A stretch of DNA of 64,000 nucleotides from Phycisphaerae bacterium (GCA_028714855.1 JAQTLP010000011.1:1-64000), one strand, 5' to 3'; counted from the first letter of the stretch, positions 49,812 to 59,594 are shown. Notes: generated by a model not told the origin, from the letters alone. A program made the numbers and translations.

Positions 49812-50510
49812 ATGAATCGCAGGACATTTTTGAAAAGTGTGCCGGCACTTGCGATGCTGGCATCGGCAAAGACAGGTTTTTCCGCAGACGCAAACACGGC
49901 GACCAGTGCTGCACAGCCGGTCGTCGCAGCGGAAGGGGTAATCAAACTTCTTCAGCCTGATTTGAAGAAGGGCGCTGCGACGATGGAGTCGCTGAGTAAA
50001 AGGAAAACAGAACGGAACCTTTCGGAGAAGAAGCTGACGCTACAGCAGTTGTCAGAAGTGCTTTGGGCGGCAGACGGCGTAAACCGGCCGGACGGCAAAC
50101 GCACTGCGCCGGCGGCAAGGGCCAAGTATGCCGTTGATATTTACGCTGTGCTGCCGGAAGGCGTTTATTTCTATGATGTGGCAAAGCACGAGCTTGCGCT
50201 GGTTGTGAAAGGTGATTTCCGAAAAGAGAGCGGTATGCAGGATTTTGTTTATATCGCATATCTGAATTTAGTTTATGTTCTTAACTTAAAGAACTGGCCG
50301 GATGAATCGCGGCCAATGCCTCAATCAAAGCGAGACCGCTGGATAGCTGTTGAATTGGGGTGCATTGCGCAGAACGTGCATCTGTATTGCGCATCGGAAG
50401 GATTAGGGACGGTAATCCGGGGGATGATAGACGAAAATAAATTCAGCGAAGTGATAAAGGTAAAGCCCGAACTGATACTAATGGCCCAGACGGTAGGGTG
50501 TGTAAAATAA
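49812..50510 (+). CDS. SagB-type nitroreductase with Tat signal
   Basis: 232 residues from the ATG at 49812, placed 5 bases after GGAGG. The N-terminus MNRRTFLKSVPALAML is a twin-arginine signal. The remainder is a SagB/ThcOx-like FMN nitroreductase: LSLxQLSEVLWAADGVN-like motif, TAPAARAKYAVDIYAVLPEGVYFYD, GCIAQNVHLYCASEGLGTVIRG. Exported members of this family are common in anaerobes; the substrate is unknown. Confidence 0.88.
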   Translation: MNRRTFLKSVPALAMLASAKTGFSADANTATSAAQPVVAAEGVIKLLQPDLKKGAATMESLSKRKTERNLSEKKLTLQQLSEVLWAADGVNRPDGKRTAPAARAKYAVDIYAVLPEGVYFYDVAKHELALVVKGDFRKESGMQDFVYIAYLNLVYVLNLKNWPDESRPMPQSKRDRWIAVELGCIAQNVHLYCASEGLGTVIRGMIDENKFSEVIKVKPELILMAQTVGCVK

Positions 50511-50521
50511 GGGCGGATTGT

Positions 50522-51103
50522 TTAAATGCTATTTTGCTTTAGCATTGCGGCGAGGTTAAGGGCGAGGTTCTTAACTGTTTCCATGCCCCAGGCGTCATCT
50601 TTTGCATCCGCCACGATGGTCGCTCCTGAATGCGAATAGTCGGAGCCATCGCTGATTGCCTGCATATTCAGCTGGAGCAAAAAGGTGTGAATATTTTGCA
50701 AGGTGATCTCCTGACCTCCATTTCTCGCGAAACCGCAGGCGATGCCTCCGCCGATTTTGCCGGCCATAGGGAGAGACATACCGTAAGTGTGGCGCATCAC
50801 GACACACCGGTCCATCATTATTTTCAGCTGGCCTGAAACCATACCGAAATAGACGGGGGAGCCGATTAACAGGCCGTGACACCATTTGAGGGCGTCGATT
50901 ATCGCAGGCATATCATCTTGTTGAAAACAGGAATTGGTTTCCTTGCACTTCCAGCATCCTATGCACGGTTTAATATCTTTTCCTGACAGAGCGATGTATT
51001 TAGTGGTGAAGCCCTGCTGCTTTAATATGTCGAGGGCGTATTGAACGGTGTAAGCGGTGTTGCCGTCGGCGTGAGGGCTTCCAGAGATACCTAAGATATT
51101 CAT
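50522..51103 (-). CDS. Iron-sulfur flavoprotein (NADPH-dependent FMN reductase family)
   Basis: 193 residues. The flavodoxin-like N-terminus ILGISGSPHADGNTAY binds FMN phosphate. The cysteine motif CIGCWKCKETNSC near 47-59 matches the compact [4Fe-4S] site of iron-sulfur flavoproteins (Isf). The motif GLLIGSPVYFGMVSGQLK is conserved in the family. It should carry electrons in anaerobic or oxidative-stress metabolism. It is convergent with the nitroreductase gene. Confidence 0.88.
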   Translation of the reverse strand: MNILGISGSPHADGNTAYTVQYALDILKQQGFTTKYIALSGKDIKPCIGCWKCKETNSCFQQDDMPAIIDALKWCHGLLIGSPVYFGMVSGQLKIMMDRCVVMRHTYGMSLPMAGKIGGGIACGFARNGGQEITLQNIHTFLLQLNMQAISDGSDYSHSGATIVADAKDDAWGMETVKNLALNLAAMLKQNSI

Positions 51104-51114
51104 TGTGCTTTCCT

Positions 51115-52479
51115 TTATTTGGGTGCGGGCGATTTTAAGTATCTTTGTGCAAACGTGAGGAACGTTGGCCAGTTCGGGGCGGGGGTATGTCCGCCGGTGT
51201 GCTGGCGAAAGGCGATGTTACCGTCGATAAGCGGCGTGCCAATCGGCGGGAACGCGGCAGTCCCTAAATCATTTTTGCCGAGGAGCTTATAGACCGGCCC
51301 TGCGGCGGCTGCGGCCATAAACATACCTTTGGCATCGACCCATCCATCACCATTGGTCGCTCCGGCACTAATGAACACGGGGCGTGGGGCACATAAAGCG
51401 ATAAGCTCGTGAGAGTCCACCGGCAAATCGTTCCAGTTAAGGGGACCTGCGTATTTAAGAAAGTTGCCGGCCATCCAGTGGTATTCACCTGAGCCGGCGA
51501 GGTTTTCGACGATTTCGCCCCAGTTTCGGCGGTGAAGTTTTGCGCCGCCTTCGCCGGAGGAGCTAACAAAAGCGACAGCGAAACGCGAGTCATAGGCCAT
51601 TGTGACAAGCGCTGCTTTTCCATAACGCGAATGTCCTTCGAGTCCGATTTTTTTGGCGTCAACGGATTTGTCGGTTTCGAAATAGTCCAGAGCACGGCTG
51701 GCTCCCCAAGCCCAGGCGCGCAGCGTACCCCAGTCATCCGGTTTGCGCGGCCGGCCCTTGTTGCAAAGTCCGATGATTCCCTGCGTCAGCCGCTCTCCGC
51801 TGTCGGCCTGAATGCTGGTTGGAGTGATGACGGCATAACCCCAGCCCTTGGCGAGGACCAGCTGCTTCCAATCGGGTTCGCCACCACCTCGCAGGATTCT
51901 GTTTCGAGAACCGCCCCATCCGAGTTCCATTATCACCGGTACAGGACCAGCGGCTCCAGCCGGGGTGGTCAGCGTCAATTGGATGTCAACGACAATAGAC
52001 GGGTACGAGGAATTATCAACGTGACCCATTAGGTGCTTAGTGATGGTCGGCACGGCACCATTTGCATCTTTAGTCACGGCGGCCACCTTCCATTTTACCT
52101 TAGGCGTGTTTTTGGGGACCCGGCCATAGATTTCCCTGTCGAAATCCTCAACGATTTCCGGTCGGCGCTTGTTCCACCAAATTTCAGGCGTCGTGACTTT
52201 ACGGCCATTCTTCAAAACCAGCGGGTCCGGCAGGTTCGGATAAGGATTGGCCTTAGATTCATCGTAATTGGCATAATTTTCAGCCTTGGGGTCCATTCCG
52301 TTTCTGCCCGGCCTTAGAGACGTTATGTGCAGGAGAGTCATCATCCTTTTGTGGTCCTGTTCGGCAGTCAGCTGCACCGGCGGAGGCAGTGCGGCGAAAA
52401 GATCGCAGATGGGTGACGCGAAGGACAATAGAACAATGATTTTCAATGGTGTCATGAGTTTCATAATATTAGTTTCCAT
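51115..52479 (-). CDS. Glucuronoyl esterase-like (CE15) secreted hydrolase
   Basis: 454 residues. An export signal (about residues 6-30) is followed by an alpha/beta hydrolase. The nucleophile elbow is LEGHSRYGKAALV, the acid region is SSSGEGGAKLHRRNWGE, and the catalytic His is in RQHTGGHTPAPNWPTF. These match carbohydrate esterase family 15, which cleaves ester bonds between lignin and glucuronoxylan. Its start at 52479 overlaps the end of the GH9 gene; an ATG at 52464 gives the better signal peptide and is an alternative. Confidence 0.87.
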   Translation of the reverse strand: METNIMKLMTPLKIIVLLSFASPICDLFAALPPPVQLTAEQDHKRMMTLLHITSLRPGRNGMDPKAENYANYDESKANPYPNLPDPLVLKNGRKVTTPEIWWNKRRPEIVEDFDREIYGRVPKNTPKVKWKVAAVTKDANGAVPTITKHLMGHVDNSSYPSIVVDIQLTLTTPAGAAGPVPVIMELGWGGSRNRILRGGGEPDWKQLVLAKGWGYAVITPTSIQADSGERLTQGIIGLCNKGRPRKPDDWGTLRAWAWGASRALDYFETDKSVDAKKIGLEGHSRYGKAALVTMAYDSRFAVAFVSSSGEGGAKLHRRNWGEIVENLAGSGEYHWMAGNFLKYAGPLNWNDLPVDSHELIALCAPRPVFISAGATNGDGWVDAKGMFMAAAAAGPVYKLLGKNDLGTAAFPPIGTPLIDGNIAFRQHTGGHTPAPNWPTFLTFAQRYLKSPAPK

Positions 52480-54991
52480 TTAATAAATCGTTTGCGGCGT
52501 TTACGAGAAAGATATACGCAGCAGCGTTGCCGATGGTATACTCGTTCTCAGCCCATAAGAAGGGCCAGTCTTCTTTGTTTTCGGGGAAGTCTGGTTTAAT
52601 GATAAGCACGCCCGGGACGATGCCGCCGGCGATAAACGAGTAGTCGGCGCGATTGTTCCCGTAAGCGATTTTTTTGGAGTGGGTTCCGACGGCCGAGACG
52701 AAAGAGATGTCGGAGGCGGGATGGCAGCCATAAATATAATTCAATCCGCTAAGGGTGTATTCGGGGCCAATGATGTCAGGAAAGGCCTTGTGCAGGTAAT
52801 AATTAGTTATAGCGGAATAGATGACCAGGCCGCTACCTGCCCAGCCGCGAGTTGAGATGGGGACGCCGAAGGGGTTTTGCTCGTAAAATTTATCGAGCTG
52901 TTTTTTATAGTTCCTGGCGAGTGACTCTAATTTTTCCGAGTAGGATTTATCCATATATGGTATTGCGCGGATGGCTACAGGGGCGCGAAAACTGAAACGT
53001 TCGTCATTAATATCAGGGATTAGCTGGTTTACTCTTTCAGCATATTTAGCGTTTTTTGTGCATATCAGAAGTTCAACGGCTGCGGAAAGCTCCTCAGCTT
53101 CCATCTGGCCGCCGGTGGTGTTTCCGAAACTGAATAAATTCGGCTCGTGGGCGTGCTCCTCGTCCCAGACTTTTTTAGCGGTTTCCAAACATTCGTCGGC
53201 GAGGGGGTCATTGTATCCTCGCAAGGCGCGACTTGCGGCCGCCAATGCAGCGATAGAGCCGTAATTGAGCGGAGTTGATTTACTGGTGAATGCCCATCTG
53301 TCATCGGGAGTGCCGCTGGTGAAACCATCGGATTCGTGCGGCTGCAGTTCGGGATTGTAAATGAGGTTGTCGGTCATCGTTACGCCGTCGCCGAGATGGG
53401 TGTATTGTGAGAGGTCGGAGACAATGATGCCGTTAATGGCGTGGCCAACAGCCCTGTGCTGGGCGATGAGGGCGAGAGTGCCGTGTTCTATCTGCTGAAG
53501 CAAGTCGGGTATGCCATCCGGATGATGAATATCGACGAATCGGATTTTCTGGTCGATAGCAGTTTCGTCTCTTTTCAGGCGGAAGGATTCCCAAGTGTGA
53601 GCCAGATTTGATACGACGTTATAATGAGATGGAGTTCGGATATCAAAATCGCCTGCATCGAACCAGCCGCCGACGTTCAAGCCGGGGATATGCTCACCTG
53701 GTTTGTAAGGTGAATCCGTTGTGGGGCCCTGAGAGTACAAATCAAAATGCTTGTGATTTACCGGCGCCTGAAGGGCATCATCAAGATGCGCTGCACCGTG
53801 CCATACTTTATAAGCCTCATTTACGAACATGTGGTCCATCTGGACAGGGAGATACACATCAAGGGTGGGGTGCCAGGCGTTTTCATAAATATCCGGCGCA
53901 ATCCTGAAGGGCTTTGTGCGGACGCTGCCGTATTCGATTGCATACAGGCCGGTTTCCTTTACCGGCGTGAAATCAAAAGTGGAATAATTATATCTAAGGA
54001 ATTTACCCCAATTTTTTGTCGGGGCTTTATATATTTCGATGGATTCGCCGGTCTCTGTGATTTTCAACAAACGTGCCGAGGGCAGGGGCGTATCGTTTTT
54101 GTCTAATTCGATGACAGCAACTTTATTTTGGCTGGGATGATAGCCGAGCTGTGAATGTGCGATGACCGGCGGACGGGTCCAATTGGGAATGGTATTGGCG
54201 GTAAGGAACCACTCGATAACTTTGCCGGTTTTAGCTTTGGGGACGAGGGTGCGGACAACGAACCAGCCGTTTTGGGCTTTATTGCGGCCATCGAACAATA
54301 AGAGGTCATAATCTTTGGCTTTGATAGTGACACGCCTTGCGGGGTCTTCTGGGGCGAGGACTAGAGTTTTGCCTTTGGCAATCGGGTCGGGTTCTGTGGT
54401 ACCCGCTTTGTCAACGGTCATCGGGCCGGAAGGGTAGAGTGGGAAGGCACCGCCGACGCTATCCATCAGATATGCTTTTTCGAAATAAGCGGAGGGCAGG
54501 AATTCGAGATTGAGACCGGCACGACCGACGAGGGCCTGCGGAAGCGGCTTTTCAAGATTGACGCTTAGAAGTATTCCTCCGTTGTGCGCCTCGGCTTTTA
54601 TCGTGTAATTGAAGTCATAGTCGGGATAAGTTAAAGATGCTTCGATGCTATTATTTTGCTTATTTACTTTACGTTCTACAAATTCAGGTTTGGGGTCCCA
54701 TTGTTCCGGGGTCGGGTTGAGGCGGATATCACCATTTGTCGCGGTCCGGACCTCGTGGTGGATAATTTCAACGCCGCTTAATTTAGAATCATCAAAAAAG
54801 TTGACGTCATACCAATTACTGAAGACCATCACATTAAGCCCGCAGGTTTCAAAATAGTCGAGGTCATTCAGTTTTAGGCCATCCGCTTTTGGGGTGTCTA
54901 TGGTGCGATGTGTCTGGTCACAGCCAAGAGATAAAAAGGCGATTGCGGTGATTAGAACAAGCGTTAATGCTATTAAACTTTTAGAATACAT
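52469..54991 (-). CDS. Glycoside hydrolase family 9 lipoprotein (cellulase-like)
   Basis: 840 residues. A lipoprotein signal (AFLSLGC) leads to an N-terminal beta-sandwich domain (about 30-285), an Ig-like CelD domain (PVIAHSQLGYHPSQNKVAVI, about 295-385) and a GH9 (alpha/alpha)6 barrel. Catalytic landmarks are GGWFDAGDFD and the C-terminal WAENEYTIGNAAAYIFL, which holds the proton-donor Glu. It should act on beta-glucans at the cell surface. The extra N-terminal domain makes it longer than typical GH9 endoglucanases. AAGGA precedes the ATG at 54991. It overlaps and presumably pairs with the CE15 gene. Confidence 0.88.
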   Translation of the reverse strand: MYSKSLIALTLVLITAIAFLSLGCDQTHRTIDTPKADGLKLNDLDYFETCGLNVMVFSNWYDVNFFDDSKLSGVEIIHHEVRTATNGDIRLNPTPEQWDPKPEFVERKVNKQNNSIEASLTYPDYDFNYTIKAEAHNGGILLSVNLEKPLPQALVGRAGLNLEFLPSAYFEKAYLMDSVGGAFPLYPSGPMTVDKAGTTEPDPIAKGKTLVLAPEDPARRVTIKAKDYDLLLFDGRNKAQNGWFVVRTLVPKAKTGKVIEWFLTANTIPNWTRPPVIAHSQLGYHPSQNKVAVIELDKNDTPLPSARLLKITETGESIEIYKAPTKNWGKFLRYNYSTFDFTPVKETGLYAIEYGSVRTKPFRIAPDIYENAWHPTLDVYLPVQMDHMFVNEAYKVWHGAAHLDDALQAPVNHKHFDLYSQGPTTDSPYKPGEHIPGLNVGGWFDAGDFDIRTPSHYNVVSNLAHTWESFRLKRDETAIDQKIRFVDIHHPDGIPDLLQQIEHGTLALIAQHRAVGHAINGIIVSDLSQYTHLGDGVTMTDNLIYNPELQPHESDGFTSGTPDDRWAFTSKSTPLNYGSIAALAAASRALRGYNDPLADECLETAKKVWDEEHAHEPNLFSFGNTTGGQMEAEELSAAVELLICTKNAKYAERVNQLIPDINDERFSFRAPVAIRAIPYMDKSYSEKLESLARNYKKQLDKFYEQNPFGVPISTRGWAGSGLVIYSAITNYYLHKAFPDIIGPEYTLSGLNYIYGCHPASDISFVSAVGTHSKKIAYGNNRADYSFIAGGIVPGVLIIKPDFPENKEDWPFLWAENEYTIGNAAAYIFLVNAANDLLNGN

Positions 54992-55228
54992 TTTAGCGTC
55001 CTTAACGGAATAATTTTATGAGCAAAATAAGCCCTTCGGAGGCAATATGCAACCATTTTTTGCTAACGAAGATTCCTGGATGGGCAGGGGACAAACAGGT
55101 CCCATAAGTCGGTTGTCGATATTAGAAGTTTTATTTTGCGGCAAAAATCGGCCAGTTAAGAAAAGTTGCGTGCAGAATATACCGAAGTTTCGGGTTAGAA
55201 CTATTACTTAATAGAAGGGGTCTATTGA

Positions 55229-55699
55229 ATGGATACAGGAAACTGGCTGGAAACACCGGGTTGTGCGTTAGATGAGCAGATAGCGAAAGAGATTTTTGAC
55301 ATTCTGCCCGAGCGAGGTCCTATCGTGGTGATTATGGACAGAGAAGGCCACAGGTGGGTCAGCGACCCTGAGAAATTTTCCAAGCTGAGTGTCCGTGACT
55401 CTTTTTGGAGTAAACTTTGCGTCAAAATCGACGACGGGGATGAGCCGGTTGTAACACAGGCGGACGATTACGGCATTGTAGCAGCAGAATTAGCCACCGA
55501 GGAAAGCAAGTGCGGATACGTTGTTATTATCCTGCCGCAATACAGCTCCGAATCGACGTTAGTTAATATTAACCTGGTAGAAACATTGCTTAATCAGATA
55601 GATTTGATAGCCAAGCTGATTGAGAAAAATAATCAACTTTGCGAGCTTCAGAGAAAGCAACTCAGCTCGTACACGCAGCAAGAAACATCCTCAAATTGA
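55229..55699 (+). CDS. Hypothetical protein
   Basis: 156 residues. It reads ALDEQIAKEIFDILPERGPIVVIMDREGHRWVSDPEKF and later CGYVVIILPQYSSEST. The C-terminal third is a helix with LVETLLNQIDLIAKLIEKN. The layout recalls a small GAF- or PAS-like sensor with a dimer helix, but no family could be assigned. AGAAGGGG precedes the ATG. The next gene starts 99 bases on, behind its own promoter. Confidence 0.7.
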   Translation: MDTGNWLETPGCALDEQIAKEIFDILPERGPIVVIMDREGHRWVSDPEKFSKLSVRDSFWSKLCVKIDDGDEPVVTQADDYGIVAAELATEESKCGYVVIILPQYSSESTLVNINLVETLLNQIDLIAKLIEKNNQLCELQRKQLSSYTQQETSSN

Positions 55700-55728
55700 C
55701 ATATCCGCCGGAGACGGGATAAATTTAA

Positions 55729-55756
55729 TTGTGTTTAAGCTTGTAACTGCTATAAT
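55729..55756 (+). promoter_or_regulatory. Promoter of the GH10-like gene
   Basis: TTGTGT (55729-55734) and a perfect TATAAT (55751-55756) with 16 bases between lie about 43 bases before the ATG at 55799. Confidence 0.5.
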
Positions 55757-55798
55757 TCGGCGACAAGTTACACAGGACAGATTTATTTTGAGAGACAA

Positions 55799-57274
55799 AT
55801 GAGATTTCAGGTTTTTAAAAACGGCAAGGTCGTAGATAAATTCGCGCTGTGCGGAGCCTATATGTTCGGGAGCGACGGGATAGCCATTCGCCGGGCGCAG
55901 ATCACATTCAAAGACGGGATAATCGAGTGTGAGAAGCCGTCCGGAGAAACAGCAGGGCTGGCGTTGTTATGGCCGATAGATGGTTTTGGGAGGGTACTTT
56001 TGCCGACGACCTTCCTGCCTGAAAGAGAGCAGCCATATAATTTGAATGTCGAGATAACACGCGCGAAGTTAATGCAAATCATTAACAAGCGGGAGGACTG
56101 GTCATTTTTCAATCAATTAGAGGATTTGACGGATTTCGCCAAAGAAGCGCAGGACTTATTTATCCAGGCGATTCAAAACATTTCCGACGCGCCGCTGGCA
56201 GCTGAATTAGCGGACAAATCCCTTGAGAAAGCCATAGTCTTATCCGAGAAGCTGGCTGGGAAACAAGCCGACACACTTTTTGAGGCGCGAAACAAGGGCC
56301 ACGGCTTCGGCAAAGGGTGCTTCGGCTGTCAAGTAGACACCAGAGAGATTAGCAATCCCAAGTATCTTGAGAAGCTGCTCAAATTATTCGGTTCTGCAAT
56401 AATACCTATAAACTGGGCCCAGATAGAGTCTCATAAAGGCACTTACGATTTTTCAACGGTTGATGCATGCGTTGAAGCACTTAGTAAAAAGAAACTTGCA
56501 ATCGGTGCTGGACCGTTACTTTGCTTTTCGAAGGGATATTTGCCCAAGTGGCTGCTGCGGAGCGGAGCGGAGTTTGAAAAGATTCGCGAAGCTGCGTATC
56601 AATTCGTTTTAAGTATGGCTACTCGATACTCAGGCAGTATTCACGCGTGGCGAGTTATAAGCGGTCTTAACGTATTTAATCACTTCGGGTTCAGCTTCGA
56701 GCAGGTTTTGGAAATGACGCGAGCGGCCAATATGGCCGTAAAACAAGGCAGCGACAGGGCCCTGAGGATAATAGAAATCAGCAATCTGTGGGGCGAATAT
56801 TATGCAACAACACCTAATACCATTCCGCCATTGGTGTATGTTGATATGGTAGTTCAGGGCGGGATTAGTTTTGACGCGTTCGGGCTGACTATGCCGTTCG
56901 GCAAGAACCAGGCCGGTATGCAGATTAGAGATATGATGCAGATATCGGCAGGATTGGATTACTTTGCGTTCGTAGCCAAGCCCTTATGTATAATCAATGT
57001 GGAGGTTCCGAGCCAGGACGGCAGCGGATTATATGATAGCGAGGTTGCCGGGGTATGGCACGAGAAGTGGGACCAATCACGGCAGGGACAATGGATTGAG
57101 CAATTCTATAAGATAACCCTTAGCAAACCATTTGTCGACATGGTAGGATATTCGAACCTTGCCGATACAGATGACAGCACTATAGCCAACAGCGGTTTGT
57201 TGACGGCCGAGCTCGAACCCAAGGAATCGTTTCAGACCCTGAATAAGCTTCGCAGCGCTATTTTCAGAATGTAG
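55799..57274 (+). CDS. GH10-like protein apparently lacking both catalytic Glu residues
   Basis: 491 residues without a signal peptide. The N-terminal 170 residues are a beta-rich domain (KNGKVVDKFALCGAYMFGSDGIAI). The barrel follows: FGSAIIPINWAQIESHKGTYDFSTVDACVE matches the GH10 xylanase opening. Where GH10 has the acid/base Glu (WDVVNE), this protein reads AWRVISGLNV. Where the nucleophile sits (ITELxVPS) it reads IINVEVPSQ. It is therefore probably inactive as a xylanase and may bind polysaccharide or be regulatory. The assignment is by eye. Confidence 0.72.
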   Translation: MRFQVFKNGKVVDKFALCGAYMFGSDGIAIRRAQITFKDGIIECEKPSGETAGLALLWPIDGFGRVLLPTTFLPEREQPYNLNVEITRAKLMQIINKREDWSFFNQLEDLTDFAKEAQDLFIQAIQNISDAPLAAELADKSLEKAIVLSEKLAGKQADTLFEARNKGHGFGKGCFGCQVDTREISNPKYLEKLLKLFGSAIIPINWAQIESHKGTYDFSTVDACVEALSKKKLAIGAGPLLCFSKGYLPKWLLRSGAEFEKIREAAYQFVLSMATRYSGSIHAWRVISGLNVFNHFGFSFEQVLEMTRAANMAVKQGSDRALRIIEISNLWGEYYATTPNTIPPLVYVDMVVQGGISFDAFGLTMPFGKNQAGMQIRDMMQISAGLDYFAFVAKPLCIINVEVPSQDGSGLYDSEVAGVWHEKWDQSRQGQWIEQFYKITLSKPFVDMVGYSNLADTDDSTIANSGLLTAELEPKESFQTLNKLRSAIFRM

Positions 57275-57299
57275 GTAAAAGGTGAGTTGAAAATTAACC

Positions 57300-57662
57300 G
57301 TGACAACCGATAGTTTTATCCAACGAGCCGATACGCTGCAGAACAAGATTCAATCATTTGCGTTCTGTTTAGCATTAAGCGCAGCTGTTTTAATATCTGT
57401 TTGTTTTACGGTTTCTATCGCCGGCGGATTCGAACATCCTGGCGAAATCAGGATAGAGAGCCAGGTGAATCCGAATTATGCGCCGCGGGCAAGTTTAGCG
57501 AGATTACCCGGTGTAGGTAATAGACGAGCCGAGGAGATAGCGGCTTATCGGGAGAATTTCAGCGATAGAAAAGTGTTTCGAGATTGCGAGGATTTGCAGA
57601 AAGTCAAGGGCATAGGGCCTAAAACAGCGGAAGATATATGCGAATGGCTGAAGTTCGAATAA
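57300..57662 (+). CDS. ComEA-like helix-hairpin-helix protein
   Basis: 120 residues starting at GTG. A membrane helix (about 20-40) is followed by two helix-hairpin-helix motifs: RLPGVGNRRAEEIAAYREN and KVKGIGPKTAEDICEWL. This is the layout of ComEA, the DNA receptor of natural competence, though VNPNYAPRASL replaces the usual VNxNTA linker. The following gene begins 43 bases later. Confidence 0.85.
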   Translation: MTTDSFIQRADTLQNKIQSFAFCLALSAAVLISVCFTVSIAGGFEHPGEIRIESQVNPNYAPRASLARLPGVGNRRAEEIAAYRENFSDRKVFRDCEDLQKVKGIGPKTAEDICEWLKFE

Positions 57663-57704
57663 GAGTAACCATCCTCGCCTCTGACCTTGGTGGAGAAGAA
57701 AAAA

Positions 57705-59594
57705 ATGGACGAGTTGAAAGTCAATAATCATAACGAGGGCCAAAAGATTACCGAGGAAACAAAAGGCATCGCCAAACGCAGCTTTCGGATTGCATGTATT
57801 ATTTTTTCCCTTGCGCTTGCTGTTCGCCTTATATATCTTTATGAAAGCTCGGCCAATCCATCGTTCCAGGTTCCGATTGTGGATTCCAAAATTTATGACG
57901 AAACTGCCAAGGCGCTTATCTCCGGCCAAGGTACGGCGAGCAACCTTTTCTGGCAGCCGTTTTTTTATCAAGTTTTTCTGTCTGTAGTTTATTTATTCAG
58001 CGACAACTCAATTGTTTTCACGAAGATTCTTCAGGTTCTGTTGGGGGCTTTGACCTGTGGGCTGACCTATAAGCTGGGTAAGAAGATTTTCGGCGAGCGA
58101 ACCGGCATCATAGCAGGGCTTATTGCGGCGTTTTACGGGCCGCTGTTATTTTATGAATCGGAACTTCTTGCGACAGGATGGGCTGCTTTTTGGGCGGTGG
58201 TGATAGTATGGCTTTTCCTGGAAGTGAAGGAGAAAGACAAGAGCAAGCAGTGGTTTTTGCTGGGGCTATGCGGGGCTTTGGGCATTATTACCCGTCCTGA
58301 GTTTATCCTGTTTTTTATTGCCGGTTGTATCTGGCTGCGGTTTCAAGTGCCACGAGAGCTATCGCTTGCGACCAGGTTTGCCGCTGTTTTCGCAGGTATC
58401 GCAGTGGTTGTAGTGCCGGTTGGTATTGCGTCGGTGTATGCTACAGGAAGATTTTCGGTTGTCCCATCTTCGGCCGGGATTAACTTATACATCGGGAATA
58501 ATCCGGATTATTGCAAGATGCTGACTATCCGGCCGGGCGAAGGATGGGGCGAGCTTATAGGGCTTCCGGGGCAATCCGGGATGGGAAAGAGTGTATGGGA
58601 TGAGGACAAGTTTTTTAAGCAGCAAGTGATGGAATACGCGAAGAATCAACCCCTTGATTTTGCCAAAGGGCTGGGGCGCAAGACTCTGGAGTTTATCAGT
58701 TCAAGGGAAATTCCGAGAAACTTAGATATATATCTGTTCGGCAGGTGGTCACGGTTACTTAGTCTGCTGACGTGGAAAGCCGGGGGGGTTGGGTTTCCAT
58801 TCGGGCTTATTTTTCCGCTGGCGGTATTGGGCATAATATTCAACTGGAAACGGATTCCAGCACCTGTGGTATTTTTTATAGCGTTGTATCCATTGTCTAT
58901 AATTTTAGTTTTTGTCGCAAGCCGTTATAGGGTGCCGATGGTTCCGATTCTTGCTATTCTTGCATCGGCGGGATTGGTCGGCGCAGTCGAGATGTTTCGG
59001 CAGAAACACTGGCGAGAGGTTATACTAATGGGCGCTGCGGCTGGGGGGGCTGTTTTGCTATCGACCCTGCCGGGACCGTTCTGCGAAGAACAAGTGAATT
59101 TCGAGCCTGAATTTTACCAGTTTGTTGGTCATGGGATGGTTAAGCGAGGTTTTTATGATAAGGCAATGGAGTGTTTAACCAAGTCCCTGCAAATGAATCC
59201 GGATTACAATGAGACTTATTTTTATATAGGAGAAGCACTTAGAGGACAAGGTAGGTTCGATGAGGCAATCGAGAATTACAAGAAGGCACTTGGGCTGAAG
59301 CTGGACAGTTCTATCGAATATGTTGCGCATAATAATCTTGGCGTGGTGCTTGCAGGACAAGACAGGCTGGATGAGGCAATCGAACAATATAAAGAGACAA
59401 TTCGGCTGAAGCCGGATTATCCAATTGTTCATAATAATCTGGGCATAATACTGTTGAAGCAGGGTAAGACGGACGAGGCAATCGAATGTTTTCAAGAAGC
59501 ACTGCGATTAAAACCTAACTTTCGTGAGGCGCGTGAAAACCTGGCCTCGGCGCTTGCGCAGCAGAAGGAATCGCAAGAAACGGTTCAACAATAA
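57705..59594 (+). CDS. Membrane glycosyltransferase (PMT/ArnT-like, GT39/83) with C-terminal TPR repeats
   Basis: 629 residues from the ATG at 57705, behind GGAGAAG. About 11-12 membrane helices (to about 465) include the acidic loop IVDSKIYDETAKALISG, in the first periplasmic loop where PMT-family enzymes keep catalytic Asp/Glu, and GERTGIIAGLIAAFYGPLLFYES. The tail holds three to four TPR units with the NLGVVLAGQDRLDEAIEQYKETIRLKPD pattern. It probably transfers a lipid-linked sugar to protein or lipid outside the membrane. The TPR tail suggests protein partners. Confidence 0.82.
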   Translation: MDELKVNNHNEGQKITEETKGIAKRSFRIACIIFSLALAVRLIYLYESSANPSFQVPIVDSKIYDETAKALISGQGTASNLFWQPFFYQVFLSVVYLFSDNSIVFTKILQVLLGALTCGLTYKLGKKIFGERTGIIAGLIAAFYGPLLFYESELLATGWAAFWAVVIVWLFLEVKEKDKSKQWFLLGLCGALGIITRPEFILFFIAGCIWLRFQVPRELSLATRFAAVFAGIAVVVVPVGIASVYATGRFSVVPSSAGINLYIGNNPDYCKMLTIRPGEGWGELIGLPGQSGMGKSVWDEDKFFKQQVMEYAKNQPLDFAKGLGRKTLEFISSREIPRNLDIYLFGRWSRLLSLLTWKAGGVGFPFGLIFPLAVLGIIFNWKRIPAPVVFFIALYPLSIILVFVASRYRVPMVPILAILASAGLVGAVEMFRQKHWREVILMGAAAGGAVLLSTLPGPFCEEQVNFEPEFYQFVGHGMVKRGFYDKAMECLTKSLQMNPDYNETYFYIGEALRGQGRFDEAIENYKKALGLKLDSSIEYVAHNNLGVVLAGQDRLDEAIEQYKETIRLKPDYPIVHNNLGIILLKQGKTDEAIECFQEALRLKPNFREARENLASALAQQKESQETVQQ

